Assembly: GCF_016908715.1 (NCBI RefSeq)
Contig: NZ_JAFBEK010000001.1
Span: 310,001 to 374,000 of the forward strand
DNA from: Leuconostoc rapi
Lineage (GTDB): Bacteria; Bacillota; Bacilli; Lactobacillales; Lactobacillaceae
DNA length: 64,000 nt
Direction: 5' to 3'
In this document: positions 28,798 through 37,772 of the stretch, piece by piece
Layout of the letters: the number at the start of each line of letters is the position of its first letter
How positions within the stretch are numbered: the stretch's first letter is position 1
Position numbers and translations under genes: made by a program
Notes under the pieces: generated by a model
What the model was told of the DNA's origin: nothing
The model's database searches: none
What the model saw: only the letters and a program-made list of their open reading frames with translations

Positions 28798-29541
28798 ATG
28801 CAACGTTATTTTTTAAAACAAGCGATCAATGATGACCAGATTGTTTTAACACATGATCAAGACGTTTTTAAACACTTTGGTAAAGTTCTCCGCGCACGCG
28901 TCGGTTCGCAAGCAGAGTTTGTGAGTCGTACAAAACAGGTTGTGGTTGGTCAGGTGATAGCCATTGATTCGGAAACAATGACCTTAGCGGTTGTATCGCA
29001 CTTGAATAGTGAAGTTGAATTGCCTATCGAGGTTACGATGATTGTGTCACCGCTTAAAAATGATCGATCAGATTGGTTTGTTCAGAAAGCAACGGAACTT
29101 GGCGTTAACCGAATTATTTTTACTAATATGGCGCGTACTGTAGCGGATTGGCAAAAGCAACAATCAAAAAAAGCCATGCGTTTACAAAAAATTGCTCAAG
29201 CAGCTGCAGAACAATCGCATCGATTAATGGTGCCAATGATTGATTTTTTACCCTGGAGAGAAGTCGTTCATTTACCTAAACAAGCTGGTATTGTTGCTTG
29301 GGAAGAATCTGCGCGGCATGGCGAGGTTGCAACATTGGTTAAAGTTATAAATCAGCTACCTAAGGCGGCGTCTGTTCATATTTTGTTAGGTCCTGAAGGT
29401 GGCCTAACGTCATCAGAAATTGATTTATTAATTGAGAATGGCTATCAAGCAGCCGGATTAGGCCCACGCATTTTGCGTGCAGAAACAGCGCCGCTTTACG
29501 TTTTGTCAGCAATTAGCGTCTTGCGTGAATTAAATGAATAG
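28798..29541 (+). CDS. rsmE: 16S rRNA (uracil1498-N3)-methyltransferase
   Basis: SPOUT-class methyltransferase acting on 16S rRNA U1498. The N-terminal PUA-like domain is followed by the knotted SAM-binding region with ILLGPEGGLTSSEIDLL and LGPRILRAETAPLYVLS, the family signatures. The 247 residues are normal. GAGGAG lies at a proper distance within the prmA end. Confidence 0.95.
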   Translation: MQRYFLKQAINDDQIVLTHDQDVFKHFGKVLRARVGSQAEFVSRTKQVVVGQVIAIDSETMTLAVVSHLNSEVELPIEVTMIVSPLKNDRSDWFVQKATELGVNRIIFTNMARTVADWQKQQSKKAMRLQKIAQAAAEQSHRLMVPMIDFLPWREVVHLPKQAGIVAWEESARHGEVATLVKVINQLPKAASVHILLGPEGGLTSSEIDLLIENGYQAAGLGPRILRAETAPLYVLSAISVLRELNE

Positions 29542-29607
29542 TTTATAATAAATTAATGAGATAATTTGTGATTATATCCAAAGTTTGACTTTAAAGGGTG
29601 GTTGTTT

Positions 29608-30045
29608 ATGAAAAAAGCTTTTAAAAAATATTATGGGTATCAATGGCTCATAGCGCTCCTTCTTGGACTAGTCTTACCATTTGTTGGCAAACAATTGGGT
29701 TGGCGAGAAATTAATCAAGTGATTTGGCTATATCTTATTATTAATAGTATTTACACGCTTTATATCGGATATGAAGTTCGTAAACGTGGCTACTCACTAT
29801 TGATACTTTTTCTTGTACCAATTATCTTTTCTATTGTAACCACATTATGGCTGAATCTCGTACCAACACAATATGGCGTGTATTTCGGTCTATTATACGT
29901 TGTCTTAAGTTTGTTCACCTTCTTTGGTGATACACGTGACGACCCAGATGAAAACCTTATTCCGGTTGAAAATGGATTTCATGTTGCGGAAACACCTGTT
30001 GACAAAGATTTCCCTGTATCAGTAGATGGCGGGTTTCGGTCTTAG
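29608..30045 (+). CDS. Hypothetical four-helix membrane protein
   Basis: A 145-residue protein with about four hydrophobic helices between residues 10 and 110, followed by a polar acidic tail (DTRDDPDENLIPVENG). I recognise no family. ATG 29608 is preferred over TTG 29602 because AGGGTGG lies just upstream. It stands alone between rsmE and a terminator. Confidence 0.7.
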   Translation: MKKAFKKYYGYQWLIALLLGLVLPFVGKQLGWREINQVIWLYLIINSIYTLYIGYEVRKRGYSLLILFLVPIIFSIVTTLWLNLVPTQYGVYFGLLYVVLSLFTFFGDTRDDPDENLIPVENGFHVAETPVDKDFPVSVDGGFRS

Positions 30046-30083
30046 GTGAAAGCGCACCATAGAATGACTATGATATTATTATG

Positions 30084-30108
30084 AAATGCGCGATGATTCG
30101 CGCTTTTT
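30084..30108 (+). terminator. Terminator before the ABC-F gene
   Basis: GCGCGA / TCGCGC stem with a TGAT loop and a run of T. Confidence 0.8.
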
Positions 30109-30112
30109 CTGT

Positions 30113-30118
30113 TATAAT
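30113..30118 (+). promoter_or_regulatory. -10 box of the ABC-F leader
   Basis: TATAAT directly after the terminator. It would give a leader of about 70 nt containing the upstream ORF. The -35 is not clear because that region is the terminator. Confidence 0.55.
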
Positions 30119-30136
30119 TATAAGAGGTATTTTTAC

Positions 30137-30199
30137 ATGAATATACATTTATCGGCTTTTAAGCACCACGTGTTCTTAAAATGGAGGAAAATTAATTGA
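30137..30199 (+). CDS. Putative 20-codon leader peptide ORF upstream of the ABC-F gene
   Basis: ATG 30137 follows AAGAGG and encodes 20 residues (MNIHLSAF at the start, WRKIN at the end), rich in His, Lys and aromatic residues. Its TGA stop (30197-30199) overlaps the TTG start of the ABC-F gene as TTGA, and the ABC-F ribosome site lies within it. The layout suits translational coupling or ribosome-sensing control. Translation is inferred. Confidence 0.4.
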   Translation: MNIHLSAFKHHVFLKWRKIN

Positions 30200-31818
30200 T
30201 CACAGTTTCAGAAATGAGTTTCAGCTTTGCTGGACCTAAATTATATCAAGATGTTAACTTGAAGTTGACACCTGGTAATACCTATGGCATTATTGGCGCC
30301 AATGGTGCAGGTAAATCAACCTTTTTAAAATTATTGCAAGGCGAGTTACAGCCAACGGAAGGCGTTATTGCAATTGGTGATGGTGAACGCCTGTCATCGT
30401 TACAACAAGATCATTTTGCTTTTGATGCCTTTACAGTATTGGATACTGTTGTTCAAGGTCATAAACGTTTGTATGAAGTTAAAACAGAAATGGACGCTAT
30501 CTATGCTAAGCCAGACTTTAGTGATGAAGATGGCGTACGCGTGGCGGATCTAGGTGCAGAATTTGAAGAACTTGATGGTTGGAACGCTGAAGTTGAAGCG
30601 GGACAATTGTTGAGCAAATTAGGTATACCAGATACCATGCAAGATACGGTTATGGGTGAATTAACCGAAAACGATAAAGTCAAGGTATTGTTGGCACAAG
30701 CATTATTTGGTAACCCCGATATCTTGGTATTAGACGAACCAACAAACGGGCTTGATGTGCAAACAATTAATTGGCTTGAAGATTTCTTGGCAGACTTTCC
30801 TAACCTCGTGATTGTTGTGTCGCATGATCGTCACTTCTTAAATGCTGTGTCAACTAACATTTTGGATGTTGATTTTGGCAAGATTACACCGTTTGTTGGT
30901 AATTACGATTTTTGGCGTGAGTCGTCTGAATTAGCACAACGTCTGGCTTCACAACAAAATTCTAAAAAAGAAGAACAGATTAAACAATTACAAGAATTCG
31001 TTGCACGTTTTTCAGCCAATGCATCAAAGTCAAAACAGGCAACGGCTCGTAAGAAGCAGCTCGATAAAATCACACTAGATGATATTAAACCTTCTTCACG
31101 AAAGTATCCGTTTATTAATTTCCCTTTGAATCGCGATATGGGAAATGATATGCTTCGTGTTGAAAATGTTTCAAAATCAATTGATGGTGAAAAAGTATTG
31201 GATAACATTTCGTTTATTGGCCGTCCAGGTGATAAAATTGCAATTTTGTCTCGTTCTGACCTCGCCACGACAACTTTGATGCAAATTATTGCTGGCACTT
31301 TGACCCCAGATACGGGGACAGTAAGTTGGGGCGTTACAACATCACAATCTTACATTGCTAAAGATTTAAATGATAACTTTGAAAACCAAGAGGCAACAAT
31401 TTTAGATTGGTTGCGTGATTTTGCTGAAGAGGAACAAAAAGATAATACAAGTTTGCGTGGTATGTTAGGGCAGCTTTTGTTCCGTGGAGATGACTCTTTG
31501 AAACAAATCAAAGTATTATCTGGTGGCGAAAAAGTACGTATTACTTTGGCTAAAATGATGTTGTTAAAAGCCAATGTTTTATTGATGGATGATCCTACTA
31601 ATCATTTAGATCTTGAGTCAATCCAATCGTTAAATGATGCAGTTGTGAACTTTAAAGGTGGTATTGTGATGACATCACACGATCACGAGTTCCTAGGAAC
31701 GACAGCTAACCATGTGATTGAGGTATCTGCTAAAGGTGCTGTGGATCGCGTGGATACAAGCTATGATGAATTTATTTCAACTGAAAGTATTCAAGAAAAA
31801 GTGAAAGAACTTTATTAA
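30196..31818 (+). CDS. ABC-F family ATPase (YkpA/YbiT type)
   Basis: Soluble protein with two ABC ATPase domains and no transmembrane part, of the ribosome-associated ABC-F class. Walker A is GANGAGKST in domain 1 and is degenerate in domain 2 (LSRSDLATTT). The signature is degenerate in domain 1 (LTENDKVKV) and canonical in domain 2 (LSGGEKVRI). Walker B and switch histidines are present (LDEPTNGLD, VVSHDRHF). The start is TTG 30196 after GGAGG. The 540 residues fit YkpA/YbiT. Antibiotic resistance is not implied. Confidence 0.92.
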   Translation: MITVSEMSFSFAGPKLYQDVNLKLTPGNTYGIIGANGAGKSTFLKLLQGELQPTEGVIAIGDGERLSSLQQDHFAFDAFTVLDTVVQGHKRLYEVKTEMDAIYAKPDFSDEDGVRVADLGAEFEELDGWNAEVEAGQLLSKLGIPDTMQDTVMGELTENDKVKVLLAQALFGNPDILVLDEPTNGLDVQTINWLEDFLADFPNLVIVVSHDRHFLNAVSTNILDVDFGKITPFVGNYDFWRESSELAQRLASQQNSKKEEQIKQLQEFVARFSANASKSKQATARKKQLDKITLDDIKPSSRKYPFINFPLNRDMGNDMLRVENVSKSIDGEKVLDNISFIGRPGDKIAILSRSDLATTTLMQIIAGTLTPDTGTVSWGVTTSQSYIAKDLNDNFENQEATILDWLRDFAEEEQKDNTSLRGMLGQLLFRGDDSLKQIKVLSGGEKVRITLAKMMLLKANVLLMDDPTNHLDLESIQSLNDAVVNFKGGIVMTSHDHEFLGTTANHVIEVSAKGAVDRVDTSYDEFISTESIQEKVKELY

Positions 31819-31844
31819 TATTTTTTACGATACCAATTAAGGGG

Positions 31845-31864
31845 GCGTCTAAGGACGCTTTTTT
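31845..31864 (+). terminator. Terminator after the ABC-F gene
   Basis: GCGTC / GACGC stem with a TAAG loop and a run of T6. Confidence 0.8.
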
Positions 31865-31899
31865 GCATGGTATAATAAACGCAGAGGAGAAATGTAATC

Positions 31900-33060
31900 A
31901 TGACAATTGGTATTGATAAAATAGCCTTTTACACACCTAATTATGTACTTGACCTTGTGGCACTAGCTAAAGCACGTGGAGATGAGCCGGACAAATATAC
32001 AATTGGTATCGGGCAAGATCATCAGGCAGTTGTACCTAATTTTGAAGATGTTGTGACAATGGGTGCCAATGCCGCTGCTAAAATCATAACCCATGAGGAC
32101 CGTGATGCGATTGATGAAGTTATCTTTGCAACAGAATCGGGTATTGATAATTCTAAATCAGGTGCGTTATATATTCAACAATTATTACAATTATCTGAAT
32201 TCATTCGAACGATTGAAGTGAAGCAAGCGTGCTATGCTGGTACCTATGCTTTAATGCAGGCACGTGATTACGTTGCGACGCATCCAGGCAGACGTGTCCT
32301 AGTCATCGCATCTGATATTGCACGTTACGGATTAGAAACATCTGGTGAAGTGACTCAAGGCGCTGGTGCAGTGGCTATGATTGTATCAGAAAATCCAAAG
32401 ATTGCATCAATTAATAACGATTCAGTTTATATGAGTCGACAGGTATCTGATTTTTGGCGTCCGATTGATCGTGAAGAAGCTTTAGTTGATGGTCATCTGT
32501 CGACAGCTATTTATAAAGAAATGTTTTTATTGTTGTGGCAACGTTATAAACAGCAAAATCATCTCCAAATCAATCAGTTTGCGGGATTTGCTTTCCACTT
32601 ACCCTATACGAAAATGGGTAAAAAAGCGCTAGACCAGATTATGTCGGAGGCAACAGCGCAACAACAACAACGTTTAGCACTAAATTTAACAGCTAGTCAA
32701 AGGTTTAGTCGGGAAGTTGGCAATCTATATACAGGGTCAGTTTATCTAAGCCTATTGTCACTGCTCAGTCATGCCGCAAACTTAAAGGCTGGTGAAAAAT
32801 TAGCTATCTTTAGTTATGGATCAGGCGCTGAGGCAGAACTTTACTCAGTGACACTCCAACCTGGTTTTGAGAATTATGTACCGGCTAAATTAACACAAGA
32901 TATGTTGTTGAAGCGTCAGACGCTTAGTGTTGGTGAGTATGAGGTATTTTTCAAGGCACAACACTTTAATTCACACATCGACACAAAAACCGATGCCATT
33001 ACTAGAAGCAAGACATTTCAATTTTTAGGATGGCAAGATGGCGAGCGTCTCTATCAATAG
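31900..33060 (+). CDS. mvaS: Hydroxymethylglutaryl-CoA synthase
   Basis: Condenses acetyl-CoA with acetoacetyl-CoA in the mevalonate route to isoprenoids. The thiolase-fold catalytic triad is visible: Glu in FATESGIDNSKSG, Cys in EVKQACYAGTYAL (about residue 111) and His in GFAFHLPYTKMG. The 386 residues are usual. It has its own promoter (TGGTATAAT) and SD GAGGAG. Isoprenoids feed cell-wall lipid carriers and the menaquinone made by the men genes of this window. Confidence 0.96.
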   Translation: MTIGIDKIAFYTPNYVLDLVALAKARGDEPDKYTIGIGQDHQAVVPNFEDVVTMGANAAAKIITHEDRDAIDEVIFATESGIDNSKSGALYIQQLLQLSEFIRTIEVKQACYAGTYALMQARDYVATHPGRRVLVIASDIARYGLETSGEVTQGAGAVAMIVSENPKIASINNDSVYMSRQVSDFWRPIDREEALVDGHLSTAIYKEMFLLLWQRYKQQNHLQINQFAGFAFHLPYTKMGKKALDQIMSEATAQQQQRLALNLTASQRFSREVGNLYTGSVYLSLLSLLSHAANLKAGEKLAIFSYGSGAEAELYSVTLQPGFENYVPAKLTQDMLLKRQTLSVGEYEVFFKAQHFNSHIDTKTDAITRSKTFQFLGWQDGERLYQ

Positions 33061-33132
33061 ATGCTGAAAAAATAATGGCACTTCGATGCTATCTATTGTA
33101 TAATATTTAAATAACTTTTAAAGAGGAAAAAA

Positions 33133-33405
33133 ATGGCCAAAGCAGTTGTAACAGTTATCGGAAAAGACAAACCAGGGATTATTGCTGGTGTATCTCGTAC
33201 ATTAGCCGAGCATGATATTAACATTCTGGACGTGTCACAGACAATCATGTCTGATATTTTCACAATGAGTATGCTAGTTAATTTGGAAAAATTGGACGAA
33301 GAATTTAATAAGTTGCAAAACGATTTAAATCATCTAGGAAAGCAATTAAACGTTGAAATTCACACGCAACGTGAAGAAATCTTTGATGCAATGAGTCGCG
33401 TTTGA
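33133..33405 (+). CDS. ACT domain protein (UPF0237)
   Basis: A 90-residue single ACT domain: AVVTVIGKDKPGIIAGVSRTLAEHDINILDVSQTI with the ligand-binding DKPGI loop, seen as GKDKPGIIAGVSRT. ACT domains bind amino acids and similar small ligands. It precedes the UPF0210 gene, a strongly conserved pair in Firmicutes. The ligand is unknown. SD AGAGGAA. Confidence 0.9.
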   Translation: MAKAVVTVIGKDKPGIIAGVSRTLAEHDINILDVSQTIMSDIFTMSMLVNLEKLDEEFNKLQNDLNHLGKQLNVEIHTQREEIFDAMSRV

Positions 33406-33495
33406 CTAACCTGCGTGCATTAAAAAGCCATGCTATATTTTTATTATCGTTGATACTATGGCGTTTGTGTTAGACAAATAAAAACTGGAGAAATT

Positions 33496-34839
33496 ATGGA
33501 AACCAATCAAATAACTGAAACAATCAATATGGTTGCCGAAGAGCATTTGGATATTCGCACTGTTACGATGGGAATTTCACTGCTCGATACAATAGCTGGC
33601 ACCCCACAGGAGACGGCTAAAAATATTTATCAAAAGATTACCACTTATGCTAAGGATTTAGTTAAAGTGGCGCAACAAATAGAACGTGAATTTGGCATTC
33701 CAATTACTAATAAACGCATTAGTGTGACGCCTATTGCTTTGATTGCTGGAAAAGCCAGCCCTGATGATATGTTATATTATGCCCATGCGTTAGATGATGC
33801 AGCAAAGGCAGTCGGTGTTGATTTTATAGGGGGCTATTCGGCACTTGTCCAAAAAGGATTTGCAAATGGCGATTTGTCGCTCATTAAATCATTGCCACGT
33901 GTTTTAACAGAAACTGATCTTGTGATGTCAAGCATCAATATCGGTTCGACAAAAGCAGGTATTAATTTAGATGCAATTAAATTAATGGGCGAAACGATAA
34001 AAGCGATTACTGACAAATCAGACACTGCGAATGCAAAATTAGTTGTGTTTGCAAATGCAGTAGAGGACAATCCCTTTATGGCTGGCGCTTTTCATGGTGT
34101 TAGTGAGGCAGATGTCGTTATTAACGTCGGCGTTTCTGGTCCTGGTGTTGTTAAACGCGCACTTGAAAAGGTCAAGGGCGAACCCATTCAAATTGTTGCC
34201 GAAACAGTTAAGAAAACGGCTTTCAAAATTACACGCGTTGGTCAAATGGTTGGGTCGTTGGCTGCTGAACGTTTGGGTGTTGAATTTGGTATTGTCGACT
34301 TAAGTCTAGCACCAACGCCTGCTCGTGGCGATTCAGTTGCCGAAGTCTTAGAAGAAATTGGCCTTGAAATGGTTGGTACACATGGGACAACGGCAGCACT
34401 GATGTTGCTAAATGATGCTGTTAAAAAAGGTGGTGTAATGGCATCACAACGTGTTGGCGGCTTGTCAGGTGCATTTATTCCAGTTTCCGAGGATGCTGGC
34501 ATGATTGATGCTGTTAAAGCTGGCGTATTATCATTGGCTAAGTTAGAGGCAATGACAGCGGTTTGTTCTGTTGGTCTTGATATGATCGCAATTCCTGGAG
34601 AAACGGATGCGACAACGATTGCTGCCATGATTGCTGATGAAGCAGCTATTGGTGTGCAAAATAATAAAACAACTGCAGTAAGGATTTTACCAACCAATGG
34701 AACAAAAGTTGGCGACATCGTAGACTACGGTGGCTTATTGGGGACTGCACCGGTGATGCCAGTTGTTCAAAAATCAAGTGCTGATTTTATCAATCGAGGT
34801 GGTCATATTCCGGCACCTATTCATTCATTTAAGAATTAA
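33496..34839 (+). CDS. PFL family protein (UPF0210/DUF711)
   Basis: A 447-residue cytosolic protein of the UPF0210 family, structurally related to pyruvate formate-lyase. Visible are [39 protein letters not shown] and GVSGPGVV; glycine-rich [16 protein letters not shown] follows. No radical-site glycine motif typical of true formate-lyases is evident. Function is unknown; the ACT partner suggests metabolite sensing. Confidence 0.9.
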   Translation: METNQITETINMVAEEHLDIRTVTMGISLLDTIAGTPQETAKNIYQKITTYAKDLVKVAQQIEREFGIPITNKRISVTPIALIAGKASPDDMLYYAHALDDAAKAVGVDFIGGYSALVQKGFANGDLSLIKSLPRVLTETDLVMSSINIGSTKAGINLDAIKLMGETIKAITDKSDTANAKLVVFANAVEDNPFMAGAFHGVSEADVVINVGVSGPGVVKRALEKVKGEPIQIVAETVKKTAFKITRVGQMVGSLAAERLGVEFGIVDLSLAPTPARGDSVAEVLEEIGLEMVGTHGTTAALMLLNDAVKKGGVMASQRVGGLSGAFIPVSEDAGMIDAVKAGVLSLAKLEAMTAVCSVGLDMIAIPGETDATTIAAMIADEAAIGVQNNKTTAVRILPTNGTKVGDIVDYGGLLGTAPVMPVVQKSSADFINRGGHIPAPIHSFKN

Positions 34840-34917
34840 AAAAAACCTCAGGTTTTTCTGATGTGTACCGAAAGTTAAAGTAACTTCCGAGTACCTGTCA
34901 TTCACTGAGGTTTTTTT
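34840..34917. terminator. Long structured bidirectional terminator
   Basis: Outer arms AAAAAACCTCA and TGAGGTTTTTTT enclose about 55 nt containing further pairing (GTAC/GTAC and AAGTTA/TAACTT). It lies between converging genes. It is larger than a standard intrinsic terminator. Confidence 0.75.
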
Positions 34918-35356
34918 AATTCTTAATTTGTTTTTGATATTTTGATTGTTCAATCGGTTGACGATTATTAGAGGTTGCCTGACCAGCCATGATGGCAATA
35001 TAACCAATTAAAATAACAATAATAAGCGCAGCAACAACACGTGCTGGGTGATAAAAAAAGTTTCTTACATGACCTGATAAGCTTAGTCGCTCGTCATCAG
35101 GAAGGCTCTCTGTCATTGCTGATTCTAGCGCGTAAGCAAAGCTGTCGTAATCAACTGCTTTAGCAGATGATTCGTAAGGTACAATCGCAATTTCACGTGT
35201 ATCAGACATTTTAAACTGTGCAGGCTTTGTATCATGTGCATCACGGTTTGTTAAAATATTTGTACGAAAAGTCGCAATGGCGTGTAATGCTTTACCTCGT
35301 AATAATGACAAGTTATTGTGTATTTGTTCTAATGGGGTTTGTACAGGAATTTTCAT
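34916..35356 (-). CDS. Hypothetical single-pass membrane protein
   Basis: A 146-residue protein with a polar N-terminal region of about 100 residues and one hydrophobic helix (about 107-127, RVVAALIIVILIGYIAIMAG), then a short basic tail. No family is recognised. The minus-strand ribosome site AAGGAG is good. It converges on the UPF0210 gene and diverges from the recombinase. Confidence 0.7.
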   Translation of the reverse strand: MKIPVQTPLEQIHNNLSLLRGKALHAIATFRTNILTNRDAHDTKPAQFKMSDTREIAIVPYESSAKAVDYDSFAYALESAMTESLPDDERLSLSGHVRNFFYHPARVVAALIIVILIGYIAIMAGQATSNNRQPIEQSKYQKQIKN

Positions 35357-35482
35357 AATCTTACTCCTTTATGACTTTAAGTTAACACTTCTAGTTAGTC
35401 TTCTACTTTATATCATATCTGAAAATGTTATGTTTGTGTGCATGTTTGCCTGATCATAACTAAATTAAAGTCTTCTTAATTT

Positions 35483-35510
35483 TTGTCAGATGGAAATGAG
35501 CGCGTATAAT
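35483..35510 (+). promoter_or_regulatory. Promoter of the Xer-type recombinase (leaderless mRNA predicted)
   Basis: TTGTCA (35483-35488), 16-nt spacer, TATAAT (35505-35510). The expected start site coincides with ATG 35517. Confidence 0.75.
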
Positions 35511-35516
35511 AGAATT

Positions 35517-36431
35517 ATGATAACAAAAGAGCAAAAATTGTATCGTATCTATCTAGCTTCAGAACGTCAATATTCACCATTGACGTTGAAGGCTTATTTG
35601 TCAGATATTGATGAATTTATCAGTTTTTTAACTCAAAATGGTGGATTTACAAATTTTAAAGCAGTACAGTCGCTTGATGTTCGCGTATATTTAAATGATT
35701 TGTACGAACGTCATTTAGCTCGTACAACAATTTCGCGAAAAATTAGTAGCTTGCGGATGTTTTATCAATTTATGATTGCTAATCAGTTTGTGATTGATAA
35801 TCCCTTTGAAAATATTGCCTTGCGTAAGCATCAAAATCACTTGCCAGAATTTTTCTACGAAACAGAAATGACAACTTTGTTTGACATGGCATATAATCAA
35901 GAGGATAAGCTTTGGCAACGAAATGCTGCTTTACTGGAGTTTTTGTATGCAACGGGTGCACGAGTCACTGAAATCGCGACACTCACGATTTCCCAATTAG
36001 ATTTTTCGCAACGTTTAGTATTGATTCATGGTAAAGGAAATAAGGATAGATACGTACCGTTTGGTCATTTTGCTGCACAAGCTCTGACGCAATATTTAAA
36101 AGAGACACGAGCGGATTTAACTGCTAAGCAACTTACGCCGCATCAGATTGTCTTTGTCAATCATCGCGGTGAACCAATTACAGCAGCTGGTATAACATAT
36201 ATTTTAAATCAGCTGATGCAACGTTCAGAACTGACTGGGAAAATACATCCACATATGTTGCGGCATACATTTGCGACACACTTGCTCAATAATGGTGCAG
36301 ACATGCGAACCGTTCAAGAACTATTGGGTCACGTGAATTTGTCGACAACTCAGATGTATACGCACGTGACGCGTGAAAATCTGCAAAAAAATTATCAAAA
36401 TTTTTTCCCACGTGCCAAAAAAAAGCTGTAA
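35517..36431 (+). CDS. Tyrosine recombinase of the XerC/XerD type
   Basis: Site-specific recombinase, probably acting in chromosome dimer resolution at dif. The N-terminal SAM-like domain (YLASERQYSPLTLKAYLSDID) is followed by the catalytic set: Arg in TGARVTEIATL, Lys in GKGNKDRYVPF, HxxR in HPHMLRHTFATHL, His in LLGHVNLSTTQ and Tyr in MYTHVT. The length is 304 residues from ATG 35517. No ribosome site exists there, and the -10 box ends 6 nt before the ATG. XerC versus XerD cannot be decided by eye. Confidence 0.92.
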   Translation: MITKEQKLYRIYLASERQYSPLTLKAYLSDIDEFISFLTQNGGFTNFKAVQSLDVRVYLNDLYERHLARTTISRKISSLRMFYQFMIANQFVIDNPFENIALRKHQNHLPEFFYETEMTTLFDMAYNQEDKLWQRNAALLEFLYATGARVTEIATLTISQLDFSQRLVLIHGKGNKDRYVPFGHFAAQALTQYLKETRADLTAKQLTPHQIVFVNHRGEPITAAGITYILNQLMQRSELTGKIHPHMLRHTFATHLLNNGADMRTVQELLGHVNLSTTQMYTHVTRENLQKNYQNFFPRAKKKL

Positions 36432-36484
36432 ACGCTTAACATTGATAACATTTATCCTTTAAAATTTGGTAGAATATAGGTATT

Positions 36485-37363
36485 ATGATTAAACTTGAAA
36501 ATAACAATTTAAAAATTGCAATTAATGAAGAAGGCGCCGAGCTTACAAGCGTTTGGCACAAACAAGCTGAGTTAGAATATATTTGGATTGGTGATCCTAA
36601 ATATTGGGGTAGACATGCATCAAATCTATTTCCAATTGTTGGTCGTCTCCGTGGCGATCAATATAAAGTGGCAGGTGAAACCTATTTTATGAATCAACAT
36701 GGTTTCGCTCGAAATACTATTTTTGAAGTCATCGAACAAAGCGATAGGCATGTTGTTTTTCGTATTCATGATACGGATTCAACGATGCGTGTGTATCCTT
36801 TCAAATTTCAGTTAGATATACGCTATGATTTGACAGACAACAATGAACTTAAAATTGCTTACATTGTTAAAAATACTGATACTGAGAAATCCTTGTTCTT
36901 TAGTGTTGGTGGACATCCAGCGTTTAATTTACCACTTGATGGCGGTAAGTTTTCCGACTATTATGTGTCGATTGAACCAGAAAAAATGTATGATCGTGTC
37001 CGTTTGACAGGCCCTTACTCAAATCCAAATGTGCCAACACCGTTTAATGCTAATATTCCACTACGTTTGCGTCAGGAAGATTATCATGATGATGCGATTA
37101 TTCTTAAATTAGATCGTCAAAAAACATCATTTTTGTTAGCGCGTTTAGCTAATCAGCACGGTCTACGCATGACTTTAGATAACGCACAGTTCTTGGGAAT
37201 TTGGACACCGGCAGGAAAAGAAGCACCATTCATCGCATTAGAGCCTTGGTGGGGCATTGCTGATACTGTTGATTCAACAGGTAATTTTAAAGAGAAATTT
37301 GGTGTTAATGTATTAGCTGCTGGGGATACATTCAACGGTACTTACAGCTTACAATTTTTCTAA
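36485..37363 (+). CDS. Aldose 1-epimerase family protein
   Basis: A 292-residue galactose mutarotase-like protein of the hexose-6-phosphate mutarotase/YihR group. Visible are GRHASNLFPIVGRLRG, FMNQHGFARN (His general acid region), FFSVGGHPAFNLPL (second His) and IALEPWWGIADT (Glu). It probably interconverts sugar anomers; substrate unknown. An extended -10 TGG-TAGAAT ends 9 nt before the ATG, so the leader is extremely short. The trp leader begins 25 nt after its stop. Confidence 0.88.
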   Translation: MIKLENNNLKIAINEEGAELTSVWHKQAELEYIWIGDPKYWGRHASNLFPIVGRLRGDQYKVAGETYFMNQHGFARNTIFEVIEQSDRHVVFRIHDTDSTMRVYPFKFQLDIRYDLTDNNELKIAYIVKNTDTEKSLFFSVGGHPAFNLPLDGGKFSDYYVSIEPEKMYDRVRLTGPYSNPNVPTPFNANIPLRLRQEDYHDDAIILKLDRQKTSFLLARLANQHGLRMTLDNAQFLGIWTPAGKEAPFIALEPWWGIADTVDSTGNFKEKFGVNVLAAGDTFNGTYSLQFF

Positions 37364-37387
37364 AATGTGTAGTTATAAATAAAAGTG

Positions 37388-37416
37388 TTGACAAAACACT
37401 TATTTAGTTCTAATAT
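37388..37416 (+). promoter_or_regulatory. trp operon promoter
   Basis: TTGACA (37388-37393), 17-nt spacer, TAATAT (37411-37416): a near-consensus vegetative promoter. Confidence 0.88.
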
Positions 37417-37422
37417 AAGTTT

Positions 37423-37740
37423 AACAATTTAATCGTCCAATTAAACTAATGAGATGGAGATCAAACTAATCGTGCACGCACAGAGAATCTGGGATACTGA
37501 GAGCCAGGTCGAACGCAGGTTGGCAAATGGACCATCGAGGGTCAGTTGAAAGCAGTTACTGCAAGTAGGCTTGAACGTGTGACATACGTCAGTTGTCAGG
37601 TTTGTGTTAGCAAACTGTGGAGGAGCGAGTCGACGAGTCTTACTTTTTTAGTGTTATTCGATCTCTCGAAATCAGGTGGCACCGCGGAAAATCCGTCCTG
37701 AAAATATTGCAAAAGCAAATATTTTCAGGACGGATTTTTT
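37423..37740 (+). promoter_or_regulatory. Tryptophan T-box riboswitch
   Basis: A full-size T-box leader fills most of the 406-bp gap between the epimerase and trpB. It carries CTGAGAGCC in stem I, a candidate specifier TGG (37528-37530, context AAATGGACC), the AGTAGGCTT element, and the T-box AGGTGGCACCGCGG (37674-37687). The terminator pairs ATCCGTCCTGAAAATATT with its complement (37691-37735) and ends in T6. Uncharged tRNA-Trp should promote read-through into trpB. Confidence 0.92.
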
Positions 37741-37772
37741 ATTTGCTTTGAAATGATTAAAAGGAGAATATG

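Noticed and set aside
30196-31818. Calling the ABC-F gene an antibiotic-resistance determinant
   Set aside because: Domain features match the housekeeping YkpA/YbiT branch; the leader ORF alone does not show resistance.
34242-34718. 158-codon minus-strand frame inside the UPF0210 gene
   Set aside because: Overlaps a well-conserved coding region completely and shows no domain or ribosome site.
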